Source of the DNA: Pseudoalteromonas sp. R3
Lineage (GTDB): Bacteria; Pseudomonadota; Gammaproteobacteria; Enterobacterales; Alteromonadaceae
Length of the DNA: 64,000 nucleotides
Reading direction: 5' to 3'
Assembly: GCF_004014715.1 (NCBI RefSeq)
Contig: NZ_CP034835.1
Location: forward strand, 806,001-870,000
Both the position numbers and the translations under genes were made by a program. Positions within the stretch are counted from its first letter, which is position 1; every line of letters starts with the position of its first letter. The notes below the pieces were generated by a model. The model ran no database searches. It had not been told where the DNA came from and saw nothing but the letters and a program-made list of their open reading frames with translations. Positions 18,961-28,193 of this stretch are shown piece after piece.

Positions 18961-19974
18961 TTGCGAATTTTAGGTATCGAGTCTTCTTGTGACGAGACGG
19001 GGATTGCTATCTATGATGATGAGCAGGGACTTTTGGCACATCAATTATATAGCCAGGTAAAAGTTCATGCTGATTATGGTGGCGTTGTTCCTGAGCTGGC
19101 TTCAAGAGATCATGTTCGCAAAACCATTCCGTTAATTGAGGCCGCTTTTAAACAGGCGGGCTGTGGTCCAGAGTCTCTGGATGGCATCGCTTATACAGCA
19201 GGCCCAGGGTTAGTAGGCGCTTTACTGGTGGGAACATCTATTGGCCGTTCACTGGCATTTGGCTGGAATATCCCAGCTGTGGCAGTGCACCACATGGAAG
19301 GTCATTTGCTGGCCCCGATGCTGGAAGAAGAGATGCCTGAATTCCCGTTTGTTGCGCTACTGGTCTCAGGTGGTCACACTATGATGGTTAAGGTGGCTGG
19401 AATCGGCGAATACGAGGTGCTGGGCGAGTCTGTGGACGATGCTGCTGGTGAAGCCTTCGATAAAACGGCCAAGTTGCTGGGGCTAGATTACCCCGGTGGT
19501 CCAATGCTTGCTAAGCTTGCGACAAAAGGTGTGGCGGGTCGGTTTGTGTTTCCGCGTCCGATGACTGACAGGCCCGGTCTGGATTTCAGCTTTAGTGGTC
19601 TCAAAACAGCCGCTGCAAATACCATTAAGTCGGCCGGCGATGATGAGCAAACTAAAGCGGATATCGCGCATGCTTTTCAGACGGCTGTAGTCGATACGCT
19701 TGCCATTAAATGCAAACGGGCGCTGAAAGAGACGGGAATCAAGCGTCTGATCATCGCAGGTGGAGTCAGTGCTAATACTGAATTGCGTACCAAGCTTGAG
19801 CGCATGATGCAGGGCATGAAAGGGAAGGTATACTACCCGAGAACTGAGTTCTGTACAGACAATGGTGCAATGATCGCATACGCTGGTATGCAGCGTCTGA
19901 AAGCTGGCCAAACCGCTGAATTGAGTATGAAAACTCAGCCACGTTGGCCGCTGGACAGCCTGCCGCCATTGTAA
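18961..19974 (+). CDS. tsaD: tRNA N6-adenosine threonylcarbamoyltransferase
   Basis: 337 residues, Kae1/TsaD ASKHA fold. With TsaB, TsaE and TsaC it makes t6A37 in ANN-decoding tRNAs. Visible motifs: [16 protein letters not shown] at the N-terminus, iron ligands in [23 protein letters not shown], and [12 protein letters not shown]. It uses a TTG start at 18961 with TGGAGA upstream, which gives the canonical [12 protein letters not shown] opening. Normally tsaD is divergent from rpsU; here the other side is the convergent plsY gene, so rpsU is elsewhere. Confidence 0.97.
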   Translation: MRILGIESSCDETGIAIYDDEQGLLAHQLYSQVKVHADYGGVVPELASRDHVRKTIPLIEAAFKQAGCGPESLDGIAYTAGPGLVGALLVGTSIGRSLAFGWNIPAVAVHHMEGHLLAPMLEEEMPEFPFVALLVSGGHTMMVKVAGIGEYEVLGESVDDAAGEAFDKTAKLLGLDYPGGPMLAKLATKGVAGRFVFPRPMTDRPGLDFSFSGLKTAAANTIKSAGDDEQTKADIAHAFQTAVVDTLAIKCKRALKETGIKRLIIAGGVSANTELRTKLERMMQGMKGKVYYPRTEFCTDNGAMIAYAGMQRLKAGQTAELSMKTQPRWPLDSLPPL

Positions 19975-19985
19975 ATTAGGAAAGA

Positions 19986-20575
19986 TTAGTCGACGTTCTT
20001 TTTGCCGAGCTTTGGCTCGGTGCCGTTCAGGAGCCGACGTATGTTGGCTCTATGGCGAAATATTATCAAGACGGTAAGAAAACACACGGGCAGCGTGTAC
20101 AGAGGCTTTATCATCCAGGTATAAGCAGGTGCTGCTAGCACAGTGATTATGGCCGCAAGTGACGAGTAGCGAGTGAGTGCGACAACCAGCAGCCATGTAC
20201 TAATTAACATCCCCCCAGTGATAGTCCAATCGGCAGCAGGGCACCAAAGGCCGTTGCAACCGCTTTTCCACCATTGAAATGAAAAAACACAGGGTATATG
20301 TGGCCCAGGCAGGCACATACTGCGACTATACCAAGCCAGATGGGTTCAATACCAAGAAAATAAGCGCCCCAAACGGGAATGGTGCCTTTAAGAATATCAA
20401 ATACCAATACCAGTGCAGCGGGGAGTTTACCTCCGAGGCGCAGTACATTGGTTGCGCCTGGGTTATTTGAACCTGCAAAGCGGGGATCGGGCAAAGAAAA
20501 GAGTCTCGAAATCAAAATCGCGGAAGAGATTGAACCAAATAAATAAGCACAAACACATATTAAACTGACTATCAC
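19986..20575 (-). CDS. plsY: Acyl-phosphate glycerol-3-phosphate acyltransferase PlsY, frame broken
   Basis: Transfers an acyl group from acyl-phosphate to glycerol 3-phosphate at the inner membrane. The first frame (20575-20204) shows the three motifs: [25 protein letters not shown] and [20 protein letters not shown]. It stops after GLSLGGC. The second frame (to 19986) supplies [17 protein letters not shown], the last membrane helices and [15 protein letters not shown], the family C-terminus. Adding one base to the six C (plus strand 20211-20216) gives GLSLGGMLIST and a normal protein of about 196 residues. PlsY is normally conserved, so an assembly error is likely. It is divergent from folB, the common arrangement. 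Confidence 0.92.
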
Positions 20576-20685
20576 AAGCTTCCTTATTTTTTCTTGCCGT
20601 TATTTGGGCTATCATCGTCGCTTTATTTCAAGGCGGCTAGAGTACGTGAAAAAGCCGATCCGAATCAGTCATGTCAGGAGTTTAC

Positions 20686-21036
20686 ATGGACACGGTCTAT
20701 ATCTCGCAATTACACGTCGAGACCATAATAGGAGTTTACGACTTTGAAAAAGAAAGTAAACAAAGCCTTTTCTTTGATATAGAGATGAAGACCGATATCT
20801 CGGCTGCCGCGCAACAAGATGACATAACTCTGGCCGTGGATTACGCCAAGGTGAGTGAGCGAGTAATAGCGCATACCGAAGCAAGCCGGGTTGAACTGCT
20901 GGAGACCTTGGTCGAGCAACTTGCTGCCATTATTTTGCAAGAATTTGCAATTCAGGCAATCACCATTCGGGTCAGCAAGCCGGCAGCCGTTCCTCAGGCA
21001 CAAACAGTTGGCCTGGCAATCACGCGGACAAGATAA
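20686..21036 (+). CDS. folB: Dihydroneopterin aldolase
   Basis: 116 residues. Cleaves dihydroneopterin to 6-hydroxymethyl-dihydropterin in folate synthesis. Features: YISQLHVETIIGVYDFEKE, the catalytic tyrosine-lysine region with AVDYAKVSERV, and LLETLVEQLAAIIL. The ATG at 20686 has AGGAG 6 bp upstream. Only 1 bp separates its stop from the folK start; the product goes straight to FolK. Confidence 0.94.
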   Translation: MDTVYISQLHVETIIGVYDFEKESKQSLFFDIEMKTDISAAAQQDDITLAVDYAKVSERVIAHTEASRVELLETLVEQLAAIILQEFAIQAITIRVSKPAAVPQAQTVGLAITRTR

Positions 21037-21037
21037 C

Positions 21038-21526
21038 ATGGCGCACGTTTTTATCAGTATTGGCTCCAATGTGGAGCGTGACCGTCATTTTAGACAGGGG
21101 CTTAAGGCCCTCATTGAATATTTTCCTGATTATATTCATTCAGATGTCTATGAAAGTGAACCTGTGGGCTTCAGCGGTAAGAATTTCTACAACTCCGTGT
21201 TTGCGGCACATACCGATATGTCATTGCAGGAACTATGTGCTTTGCTCAAGCAGATAGAGCGTGATAACGGCAGGACGCCCCAGGATAAGAAATTTAGCCC
21301 GAGAACACTGGATTTGGATATCCTGTTTTACGACGATATGATCTGTGACAGCCCAGCGCAGTTGCCACGAGATGAGATCACCAAGAACGCATTTGTGTTA
21401 AGGCCGCTGGCAGAAATAGCGCCCGAATTTATTCACCCTGTGCGGGGCTGCAGCATGGCTGAAATCTGGCAAGCATATGACAACCAAAAACAAAAACTAT
21501 GGAAAGTGGAGTTTTCCTTATCATGA
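21038..21526 (+). CDS. folK: 6-hydroxymethyl-7,8-dihydropterin pyrophosphokinase
   Basis: 162 residues. Pyrophosphorylates the FolB product using ATP. The HPPK signature [12 protein letters not shown] is complete, with [18 protein letters not shown] at the N-terminus and [19 protein letters not shown] before it. The ATG at 21038 fits the family start. Its stop overlaps uppP (ATGA). Confidence 0.95.
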   Translation: MAHVFISIGSNVERDRHFRQGLKALIEYFPDYIHSDVYESEPVGFSGKNFYNSVFAAHTDMSLQELCALLKQIERDNGRTPQDKKFSPRTLDLDILFYDDMICDSPAQLPRDEITKNAFVLRPLAEIAPEFIHPVRGCSMAEIWQAYDNQKQKLWKVEFSLS

Positions 21527-22326
21527 GTATCATTGAAATTATTGTACTGGCTCTGATCCAGGGGTTGACCGAATTTTTGCCTATCTCCAGCTCGGCGCAT
21601 TTGATTTTGCCTTCACAGATATTAGGCTGGCAGGACCAGGGATTAGCGTTTGATGTAGCCGTTCACGTTGGCTCTTTGGCCGCTGTATTGATTTACTTCC
21701 GCAAAGAAGTGACAGATATATTGAGCGCCTGGTTTAAATCGTTTGGCAAACAAGGTGTAACGGAAGACAGTCGCCTGGGCTGGTGGATCATTGTCGCGAC
21801 GATCCCAGGTCTAGTTATAGGCTTCTTGGCCAAGGATTTGGTTGAGGACTTTGCCCGCAGCGCCTGGGTCATTGCGGCGACTACCATTATTTTTGGTCTT
21901 TTACTCTGGTATGCCGATGCCACAGCAAAACAAACTAAGACCATTTACCAGCTCAACTGGCGTAGTGCCCTGATCATTGGTTTTGCACAGGTGGTTGCAG
22001 CTTTACTGCCGGGTACATCACGCTCTGGTATCACCATGACGGCCGGTATGATGCTCGGACTAAATAAGCAAAGTGCGGCTCGCTTTTCGTTTTTGATGTC
22101 GATCCCGATTATTGCAGCCGCAGGTGGCTATTACACGCTTAAGCTGGCTACCGGAGATGAAGTGATTGATTGGGGAGCCATTGTGACTGGCACTATCTTA
22201 TCTTTTGTTTCCGCTTATGCGTGTATTCACTTTTTCCTTAAGGTGATTGAGCGCATGGGTATGTTGCCGTTTGTTATCTACCGATTATTACTGGGCCTGT
22301 TCCTGGTCGTATTCCTAACGATCTAA
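21523..22326 (+). CDS. uppP: Undecaprenyl-diphosphatase UppP/BacA
   Basis: 267-residue membrane enzyme that recycles undecaprenyl pyrophosphate to the monophosphate for peptidoglycan and surface polysaccharide synthesis. Both BacA signatures are present: [16 protein letters not shown] near the N-terminus and [20 protein letters not shown] in the middle, with eight or so helices. ATGA overlap with folK makes folB-folK-uppP one translation unit, an arrangement seen in many Gammaproteobacteria. Confidence 0.96.
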   Translation: MSIIEIIVLALIQGLTEFLPISSSAHLILPSQILGWQDQGLAFDVAVHVGSLAAVLIYFRKEVTDILSAWFKSFGKQGVTEDSRLGWWIIVATIPGLVIGFLAKDLVEDFARSAWVIAATTIIFGLLLWYADATAKQTKTIYQLNWRSALIIGFAQVVAALLPGTSRSGITMTAGMMLGLNKQSAARFSFLMSIPIIAAAGGYYTLKLATGDEVIDWGAIVTGTILSFVSAYACIHFFLKVIERMGMLPFVIYRLLLGLFLVVFLTI

Positions 22327-22333
22327 TGCTGTT

Positions 22334-22359
22334 GACAGCGGGCGTGAGTGCCCGCTGTC
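22334..22359. terminator. Perfect hairpin between uppP and the acetyltransferase gene
   Basis: GACAGCGGGC, loop GTGAGT, GCCCGCTGTC: ten perfect pairs between converging genes. No T-run follows on either strand, so it is a terminator-like or decay-blocking stem. Confidence 0.5.
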
Positions 22360-22360
22360 C

Positions 22361-22900
22361 TTATATCGCCTTACGATAATAAACCGCGCCCACGGGCCCA
22401 TCTGGCCCCTCATGAACTCCCTCTTTTAAAAAGCGCATCGAGAGTTTCTTCATGATGTTAATTGACCCCAGATTGTCTTTCAGGGCAATCGAGCTCAAAT
22501 AATCCATCTTATTCTGCTTAGCCAGATGCTCTGCAATATGCTTAGCGGCTTCTGTGGCATAGCCTTTCCCCCAGGCGGCTTGCTTGAAGCGCCAGCCGAT
22601 CTCCAGGTCTCGTTCATCCATGTTACCCTCGAAGAAGTTCATTGGGCGGATCAAAACCCAGCCCAGAAAAGTTTCGTCGTCAATCAAACTACAATGCCAC
22701 AGGCCCCAGCCTTGTTGTGGGTTGGTAAACTTGGCCAGGCGTGGCAGATAAAACTGCTCAATTTGCTCGCGAGAAGTAGGTTGGCCATTAGTTATATAGC
22801 GCATAACAGCAGGATCGCTGTCGAGCTCAATGAGCAACTCAGCATCCTGCTGCGTTATAAGGCGGTATTTTAAGCGTGTTGAAGGCGCAATTATCATCAT
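22361..22900 (-). CDS. GNAT family acetyltransferase (RimJ/RimL type)
   Basis: 179 residues. Looks like the acetyltransferase_3 group: TQQDAELLIELDSDPAVMRY near the N-terminus, EIGWRFKQAAWGKGYATEAA with the acetyl-CoA binding loop, and IALKDNLGSINIMKKLSMRF. Substrates of this group range from ribosomal proteins to small molecules, and nothing here decides it. Convergent with uppP, divergent from the DTW-domain gene. Confidence 0.88.
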   Translation of the reverse strand: MMIIAPSTRLKYRLITQQDAELLIELDSDPAVMRYITNGQPTSREQIEQFYLPRLAKFTNPQQGWGLWHCSLIDDETFLGWVLIRPMNFFEGNMDERDLEIGWRFKQAAWGKGYATEAAKHIAEHLAKQNKMDYLSSIALKDNLGSINIMKKLSMRFLKEGVHEGPDGPVGAVYYRKAI

Positions 22901-22963
22901 TGTTATACTGCTTTTATCATCAGAATTGTCTAAGATAGCCGGCCCAAGTTTGAGGAGAAAAGC

Positions 22964-23632
22964 GTGGAAAACTCGGTACTGGCATTACGAGCTCAACAAA
23001 TAGCATCCGCGAGGCGGGAATTCAAGGCTCGGGGATCAAAATTGCCCCGTTGCGAGCGGTGTTTACTGGCTGAACCTTTATGTATCTGTGCCGGTATTCA
23101 GGTAGCTGAATGCAACAGTGCAGTATGCTTACTGATGTATCACAATGAGAGTTTCAAACCTTCTAATACGGGCCGCCTGATAGCGGACATTGTGCCAGAC
23201 AATCATGCGTTCCGCTGGGACCGCACCGATCCTGATGCTGATTTACTGGCTCTGCTGAATGATCCCGCGTATCAACCTGTGGTGGTTTTTCCGGCGGAGA
23301 ATGTCGAAACTGAGCGAGTGATACATCAGGTGACGCGACAAAGTGGTAAAACACCACTCTACATTTTTCTCGACGGGACCTGGCGAGAAGCGAAAAAAAT
23401 GTTCCGAAAAAGTCCATATCTGGATAAGTTTCCTGTTTTGTCCGTGACACCAGAAAGCTTATCTGATTATAAGCTGAGGGTAGCCCCACATGCTCACCAG
23501 CTGGGAACAGCGGAAGTTGCTTGTGTGGTGTTGGCTGAAAACGGCGAAAATCAGGCTGCGGAATACCTGACCCATCATTTTGTCGATTTTCGTGATGCGT
23601 ATCTGAAAGGGAAGAAAAGCAAATTGGCGTGA
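22964..23632 (+). CDS. DTW-domain tRNA-uridine aminocarboxypropyltransferase (TapT-like)
   Basis: 222 residues. Has the DTW-family cysteine cluster CERCLLAEPLCIC near the N-terminus and the signature FLDGTWREAKKMFRKSPYL (DGTW, with the family's D-x-T-W). DTW enzymes transfer the aminocarboxypropyl group of SAM to uridine, giving acp3U in tRNA variable or D loops. E. coli TapT (YfiP) is the best-known member. Which position this one modifies cannot be told. Preceded by GAGGAGAAAAGC, a good ribosome site. Confidence 0.88.
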   Translation: MENSVLALRAQQIASARREFKARGSKLPRCERCLLAEPLCICAGIQVAECNSAVCLLMYHNESFKPSNTGRLIADIVPDNHAFRWDRTDPDADLLALLNDPAYQPVVVFPAENVETERVIHQVTRQSGKTPLYIFLDGTWREAKKMFRKSPYLDKFPVLSVTPESLSDYKLRVAPHAHQLGTAEVACVVLAENGENQAAEYLTHHFVDFRDAYLKGKKSKLA

Positions 23633-23645
23633 GCAGTTGAACGCC

Positions 23646-23820
23646 TAATACCAATTTGCTTAATTAAGTGTTCTATTTTGAGGCGAGAAAATATGTTCGA
23701 TAACTAGGCAAAAATTTGCGAACTCATACCTTAGGTAAAGGTTCTAAATGAGAAATTTTTAACACAGTTAGCGTCATATTTGCTCCGTCAAATTGATCAG
23801 GTATTAAGTGAAATTGGTAT
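23646..23820. repeat. Palindromic-ended intergenic repeat, long copy
   Basis: A 175-bp element with inverted ends: it opens TAATACCAATTTGC and closes GTGAAATTGGTAT. The last 45 bp (CTCCGTCAAATTGATCAGGTATTAAGTG...) closely match the copy at 28328-28379, which lacks the interior. Between the ends there is AT-rich DNA with no open frame. It looks like a small non-autonomous element of the kind scattered in Pseudoalteromonas and relatives. Confidence 0.65.
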
Positions 23821-23837
23821 AAATTTAAAAGGGCCAT

Positions 23838-24229
23838 AAATAAGAAGAGCGCGACCCTTGCGGGCCGCGCTTGACGGAATCTTCTAAATAGCGTCCTGCT
23901 ATGTTGATGAGATCAACTCCTTACATGCTCTTCCATGTCTCGCCTTGCGTTGTCATTCTGCGAGATGTACATCCTGTACTGTCCTTAAAGCAATCAGCGC
24001 TCCCATATGCTGACTTAGTCCGTGCTTACCATCCTTTGTGTCGTCATCCTGACTTGTTCCTGTTTCCCTGTATTCCTGTGCACCATCCACCTGTGCATCA
24101 ACGTCCTTACTTAAACGGCATATCCTGTTGTCCGAAGCCTAATCCTAGTTCCTGACATTCCTACCGCACAAACTCCATGACCAGCAACTCAATCCATTTC
24201 CCTGTTGCTTTGTGCTCTCCCCTTGAGAT
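23838..24229 (-). ncRNA. csrB: CsrB/RsmZ-type sRNA titrating CsrA (not in the coding set)
   Basis: On the minus strand this stretch has 23 GGA motifs in about 390 nt, mostly as CAGGA, AAGGA, TAGGA or ATGGA, spread through the gene; E. coli CsrB has a similar count and length. CsrB-type RNAs bind many copies of the CsrA/RsmA regulator and so remove its repression. The 3' end is a perfect ten-pair hairpin (AGCGCGGCCC, GCAA tetraloop, GGGTCGCGCT; 23848-23871) followed by CTTCTTATTT. A TATACT -10 box (24241-24236) lies upstream, predicting a start near 24229. No protein frame explains the bias. No homology search was run; the family call is from motif density and architecture. Confidence 0.85.
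23848..23871 (-). terminator. Intrinsic terminator of the CsrB-like RNA
   Basis: Ten-pair stem with one G-U, closed by a GCAA tetraloop (GNRA class), then a U-rich tail CTTCTTATTT on the minus strand. Confidence 0.85.
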
Positions 24230-24235
24230 GACTAA

Positions 24236-24241
24236 AGTATA
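24236..24241 (-). promoter_or_regulatory. -10 box of the CsrB-like RNA
   Basis: TATACT on the minus strand, about 7 nt before the predicted start. The -35 region 17 nt further up (GTGTTA) is poor, as expected for a promoter that depends on an activator. Confidence 0.6.
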
Positions 24242-24525
24242 TGAGACTCTGGGTGAGATAACACCACAAAAAAACGCTTAGAAATTCGATTAATTAATTT
24301 GGCTACAAAAAAACTTGTTATCTAACAAAGACCTTTTTGTATTTTGTTGATAAAGTCAGCGTTATCTTCATAGATAGCGACAAGCTTAGTGAGAGATGTC
24401 TTACAAACAAATGTCCTTATGTCGCTATTTAATAAAATTGCAATATGCCGAACTATCGGCTGTATTTTGCCTGGTTTCGGGTTACCATATCCTGAGAATA
24501 GTAATTGTTTTTATTTGGAGCTCCT
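24242..24525. promoter_or_regulatory. Divergent regulatory region of csrB-like RNA and fbpA
   Basis: AT-rich gene-free stretch between the sRNA promoter and fbpA. It holds the palindromic site at 24388-24405 and a perfect 9-bp inverted repeat (ATAGCGACA at 24374-24382, TGTCGCTAT at 24420-24428) around it. Near fbpA, GAGAATAGTAATTG at 24494 is AT-rich but only weakly like a Fur box. Confidence 0.6.
24388..24405. promoter_or_regulatory. Candidate GacA/UvrY binding site upstream of the CsrB-like RNA
   Basis: AGTGAGAGATGTCTTACA is an imperfect palindrome. From memory, the E. coli UvrY site at csrB is TGTGAGAGATCTCTTACA; 16 of 18 bases agree. It is centred about 165 bp upstream of the predicted RNA start, the usual range for this box in gac-controlled sRNA genes. 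Confidence 0.65.
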
Positions 24526-25530
24526 ATGAAAAGTGCAATCTTAACTCTGCTTGCTGCCGTTAATAGTTTATCTGCTGTCGCTGCGGATGAGGTAAACATC
24601 TATTCCTATCGTCAACCTTTTCTGATCCAGCCAATTCTGGACGACTTTACTAAGCAGACTGGTATTAAAACCAATGTGGTGTTTGCGAAAAAAGGCCTGA
24701 TTGAGCGAGTAAAAAGGGAAGGCAAACATGGCCGTGCCGATCTTGTGCTAACCTCGAATTTCAGTGCGATGATCCAGCTTGAGGAGCTTGGGTTGACTAA
24801 CCCGATAGAAAGTGAAGCGGTTGACAAAAATATTCCAGCTAGCTTTCGGGATCCGGATGGCCACTGGGTCGCCTTGACCAAGCGTGTACGTAATGTTTAT
24901 TCCTCAAAAGACAGATCAGGAAAGCTAACCAATCTGAGTTATGAGGAACTGGCTGATCCTAAATACAAAGGCAAAATTTGTACGCGTTCAGGTAAACACC
25001 CCTACAACCTGGGGCTGGTAGCGTCTATGATTGCACACCATGGTGAAGCTGAAACCAAGACCTGGCTGCAAGGGGTGAAGGCCAATCTGGCACGTAAGCC
25101 ACAGGGCAACGACCGTGCGCAGGTTAAAGCTGTAAAAGAAGGTCTGTGTGACCTGGCACTGGGCAACAGCTACTACTTTGGTAAAATGCTTGAAGACAGT
25201 AAGCAAAAAGTCTGGGCTGATGCGGTTTATATTAATTTCCCAAATCAGACCGACCGTGGCTCGCACCTGAATGTTTCGGGTGTAGTAATGACCAAGTACT
25301 CGAAAAACAAAGAAAATGCCTTGAAACTGATCGAGTTTATGACCGACAATAAAGCCCAGAACATGTACGCCTCGATGAATATGGAATATCCGGTTAAACC
25401 GGGCGTCGAATTGTCGAAACTAGTGGCATCCTGGGGCACCTTTAAGGAAGACAGCTTACCTTTGTCCGAGATCAGTAAATACCGTCCGATGGCGCTTAAG
25501 CTCATCGATGAGGTAAAATTTGACCTGTAA
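24526..25530 (+). CDS. fbpA: Ferric-iron ABC transporter substrate-binding protein
   Basis: 334 residues with a signal peptide (cleaved near VAADE) and the type-1 periplasmic iron-binding fold: EVNIYSYRQPFLIQPIL at the N-terminus, RADLVLTSNFSAMI, and LALGNSYYFGKML, whose paired tyrosines are the likely iron ligands. It binds Fe3+ in the periplasm and delivers it to the permease encoded next. The ATG at 24526 has GGAG upstream and starts the signal peptide. First gene of a tight three-gene operon; probably iron-regulated, but no strong Fur box is visible. Confidence 0.93.
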   Translation: MKSAILTLLAAVNSLSAVAADEVNIYSYRQPFLIQPILDDFTKQTGIKTNVVFAKKGLIERVKREGKHGRADLVLTSNFSAMIQLEELGLTNPIESEAVDKNIPASFRDPDGHWVALTKRVRNVYSSKDRSGKLTNLSYEELADPKYKGKICTRSGKHPYNLGLVASMIAHHGEAETKTWLQGVKANLARKPQGNDRAQVKAVKEGLCDLALGNSYYFGKMLEDSKQKVWADAVYINFPNQTDRGSHLNVSGVVMTKYSKNKENALKLIEFMTDNKAQNMYASMNMEYPVKPGVELSKLVASWGTFKEDSLPLSEISKYRPMALKLIDEVKFDL

Positions 25531-27162
25531 ATGCAATTAAAACAAAGTCTGTCCTCGTGGCAGTGCATGGCGTGGTTGATAGGCATAGCCCTGTCAATCC
25601 CGCTGGCATTTCTGATTTTCGAAGCACTGCAAGGTGAATCGGAAGTATTCAGCCATTTATGGCAGAGTGTGTTATGGGATTATACCCGTAACACCATAGT
25701 GCTGATCGCCGGTGTGGTGACGCTCAGCTCACTCATTGCCCTGCCGCTGGGGTGGTTAACAGCCTACTGTCATTTTCCCGGCAAGCGGATATTTGAATGG
25801 GCATTGATGTTACCCCTAGCACTTCCTGCTTATATCATCGCTTACGTTTATACTGATTTACTCGATTATGCCGGGCCGGTTCAGATTTGGTTACGACAGC
25901 AATTTGGTTGGCAGGGGCCAGATGATTACTGGTTTTTTGACCTGCGCACTTTGCCTGGCGCCATAGTCATGATAGCTCTGGTACTTTATCCCTATCTCTA
26001 TTTGATTTTCAAAACTGCTTTGCGAGAGCAGTCTTTCAAGCTGGTACAGGCCAGTCAGCTGATGGGCATGAGTCCGGCGCAGAGTTTCTTCAAAGTGAGC
26101 TTACCTTTATCCCGTGGCGCAATTGTTGCCGCATTAGCGCTGATCAGCATGGAAACTATGGCGGATTTTGCCACCGTGCATTACTTTGCGGTAAGCACCC
26201 TGACAACAGCTGTGTACGACACCTGGCTGGGATATTATTCGCTGACTGCCGCAGCCAAGATCTCGGGTATCATGCTGTTGTTTTTGTTTGTCGCGCTGTT
26301 ACTTGAGCGTATGAGTCGTAAAACACAAGTGGTACATGAGCGACAGTCTGGGGTTAATGACACCTATCTTTACGATTTGACCGGTTATCAGGGGTGGCTG
26401 GCCTGGGGCTTCTGTATGCTGATCCTCGGTGTGGCGTTTTTTGTGCCGGTTGGAATACTCCTCAATTACGCGTGGCATTATTTTGATCAGGCCTGGAATG
26501 AGGAGTTTTTTAATTACGCGCTGCAGAGTTTGAAGATCAGTTTATACGTGAGTGCTATCGCTATGATGATCAGTTTATTGGTGGTGTATTATCAGCGCAT
26601 TGAACCGGGCAAACTCTCCCCATTGCCGGGCCGGTTTGCCAGTACCGGATATGCATTACCAGGAACAGTTCTGGCAATTGCGGTGCTGTTACCACTCACT
26701 TTAATGGACACCAAACTAAATGAATGGCTTGATGGTTCAGGCTTTGAGCCCGGCCTGTTGCTGAGTGGTACCTTGTTCGCTATGGTTTTTGCCTATGTCG
26801 TGCGGTTTTATGCGATTGCCCATGGTGCCGTGGAATCGAGTTTTGTGCGTATTAGCCCGAGTATCGATATGGCCAGCTTATCACTCGGGAAAGGGCGCTT
26901 TCAGACCCTGACCCGGGTTCATATGCCCTTGCTGAAGCGTGGATTGCTGACCGCTGGTTTATTGGTGTTCATTGAATGTATGAAAGAACTGCCAGCTGCA
27001 CTGCTGTTAAGACCATTTAATTTTGAAACCCTGGCCACCCATGTTTATCAATATGTCAGTGATGAGCAACTTGAACTGGCCTCTATCTCTGCCTTGTTTA
27101 TCGTCCTGGTTGGACTGATCCCCTTATACTGGGTTAATCGCTCAATGGAACAACACAACTAA
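25531..27162 (+). CDS. fbpB: Ferric-iron ABC transporter permease (fused two-half type)
   Basis: 543 residues, about 12 membrane helices in two homologous halves, each with an EAA-like cytoplasmic loop: QLMGMSPAQSFFKVSLPL in the first half and SLGKGRFQTLTRVHMPLL in the second. FbpB/SfuB-type permeases carry iron from the binding protein across the inner membrane. The ATG follows the fbpA stop directly. Its stop overlaps the fbpC start (TAATG). Confidence 0.93.
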   Translation: MQLKQSLSSWQCMAWLIGIALSIPLAFLIFEALQGESEVFSHLWQSVLWDYTRNTIVLIAGVVTLSSLIALPLGWLTAYCHFPGKRIFEWALMLPLALPAYIIAYVYTDLLDYAGPVQIWLRQQFGWQGPDDYWFFDLRTLPGAIVMIALVLYPYLYLIFKTALREQSFKLVQASQLMGMSPAQSFFKVSLPLSRGAIVAALALISMETMADFATVHYFAVSTLTTAVYDTWLGYYSLTAAAKISGIMLLFLFVALLLERMSRKTQVVHERQSGVNDTYLYDLTGYQGWLAWGFCMLILGVAFFVPVGILLNYAWHYFDQAWNEEFFNYALQSLKISLYVSAIAMMISLLVVYYQRIEPGKLSPLPGRFASTGYALPGTVLAIAVLLPLTLMDTKLNEWLDGSGFEPGLLLSGTLFAMVFAYVVRFYAIAHGAVESSFVRISPSIDMASLSLGKGRFQTLTRVHMPLLKRGLLTAGLLVFIECMKELPAALLLRPFNFETLATHVYQYVSDEQLELASISALFIVLVGLIPLYWVNRSMEQHN

Positions 27163-28193
27163 TGCCAAGCTTAGAAATCCAATCGTTACACTACCATTAT
27201 GATGGTCACCCTGTGATACAGCAGCTTGATTTGACAGTGGCTGAGAATGAAATAGTTTGCCTGCTCGGTGCCAGTGGCTGTGGTAAAACGACAACCTTAA
27301 AGGCCATTGCCGGGCTATTGCATCCTCAGCAGGGTGAGATCCGCATTAATGGCAAAAGTGTCAGCAGCGAGCTACATTTCGTCGCGCCTCAGCATCGCAA
27401 TATCGGTATGATGTTTCAGGATTATGCACTGTTTCCGCACCTAACTGTTGAGCAGAACATCGCCTTTGGTCTCAATAAACTGAGCAAGCCAGAAAGGTAC
27501 AGCCGTGTGGCACAAATGTTGGAGCTGGTGCATCTGGAAGGGTACGCGAAACGCTTCCCCCACGAGCTATCTGGTGGTCAGCAGCAGCGGGTCGCCATTG
27601 CCAGAGCCCTTGCATACCATCCCAACCTGTTGTTGCTGGACGAGCCGTTTTCAAACATCGATGCGCAGGTGCGTTTTCAGCTGATCAAAGATATTCGCGA
27701 TATTATTAAAGATCAGCAAGTATCGGCTATTTTCGTCAGTCACTCCAAAGATGAGGCTTTTGCTTTTGCAGATCGGCTCGCCATTATGCATCAGGGGCAA
27801 ATTGCCCAGCTAGGCACGCCCAAAGAGCTCTTCCAGCATCCGAGTAGTCGCCAGGTGGCGGAATTTTTGGGGCAAGGTGCCTATGTAGCAGCGCAGCGCC
27901 ATAACGGTGCCCAGGTTGAAACGGCGTTTGGTTCAGTGGAGTCTCTGATTGATATTCATAGCCCGGTACAGGAAGGGCAGATATATCTCAGACCCAGCCA
28001 TATTGAACTGTTTAATGCTGAACAGGGCCAGGTTGAGGTGATGCAACACCGCTTTGTCGGGACTGAGTATTTGTATGCCATTGAACTGGAAGGTCAGGTG
28101 CTGGAAGTCGCGATGCCGTCAGATAAACCTCTGGATCTCAGTAGACCAGTGAGTTTGAAAATTAAGCCCCATGCGATAAACTTCTTTTCTTAA
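27162..28193 (+). CDS. fbpC: Ferric-iron ABC transporter ATP-binding protein
   Basis: 343 residues. Walker A GASGCGKTTT, Q-loop MMFQDYALFPHL, signature LSGGQQQRVAIARAL, Walker B LLLLDEPFSNID and the switch H in IFVSHSKDEAFAF are all intact. The last 100 residues form a TOBE-like regulatory domain (IYLRPSHIELFN). It powers the fbpAB transporter and overlaps fbpB by one base. Confidence 0.95.
   Translation: MPSLEIQSLHYHYDGHPVIQQLDLTVAENEIVCLLGASGCGKTTTLKAIAGLLHPQQGEIRINGKSVSSELHFVAPQHRNIGMMFQDYALFPHLTVEQNIAFGLNKLSKPERYSRVAQMLELVHLEGYAKRFPHELSGGQQQRVAIARALAYHPNLLLLDEPFSNIDAQVRFQLIKDIRDIIKDQQVSAIFVSHSKDEAFAFADRLAIMHQGQIAQLGTPKELFQHPSSRQVAEFLGQGAYVAAQRHNGAQVETAFGSVESLIDIHSPVQEGQIYLRPSHIELFNAEQGQVEVMQHRFVGTEYLYAIELEGQVLEVAMPSDKPLDLSRPVSLKIKPHAINFFS

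Noticed and set aside
24494..24512. Fur box before fbpA
   Set aside because: GAGAATAGTAATTGTTTTT keeps only about 11 of 19 positions of the Fur consensus in AT-rich DNA, which is too weak to claim.
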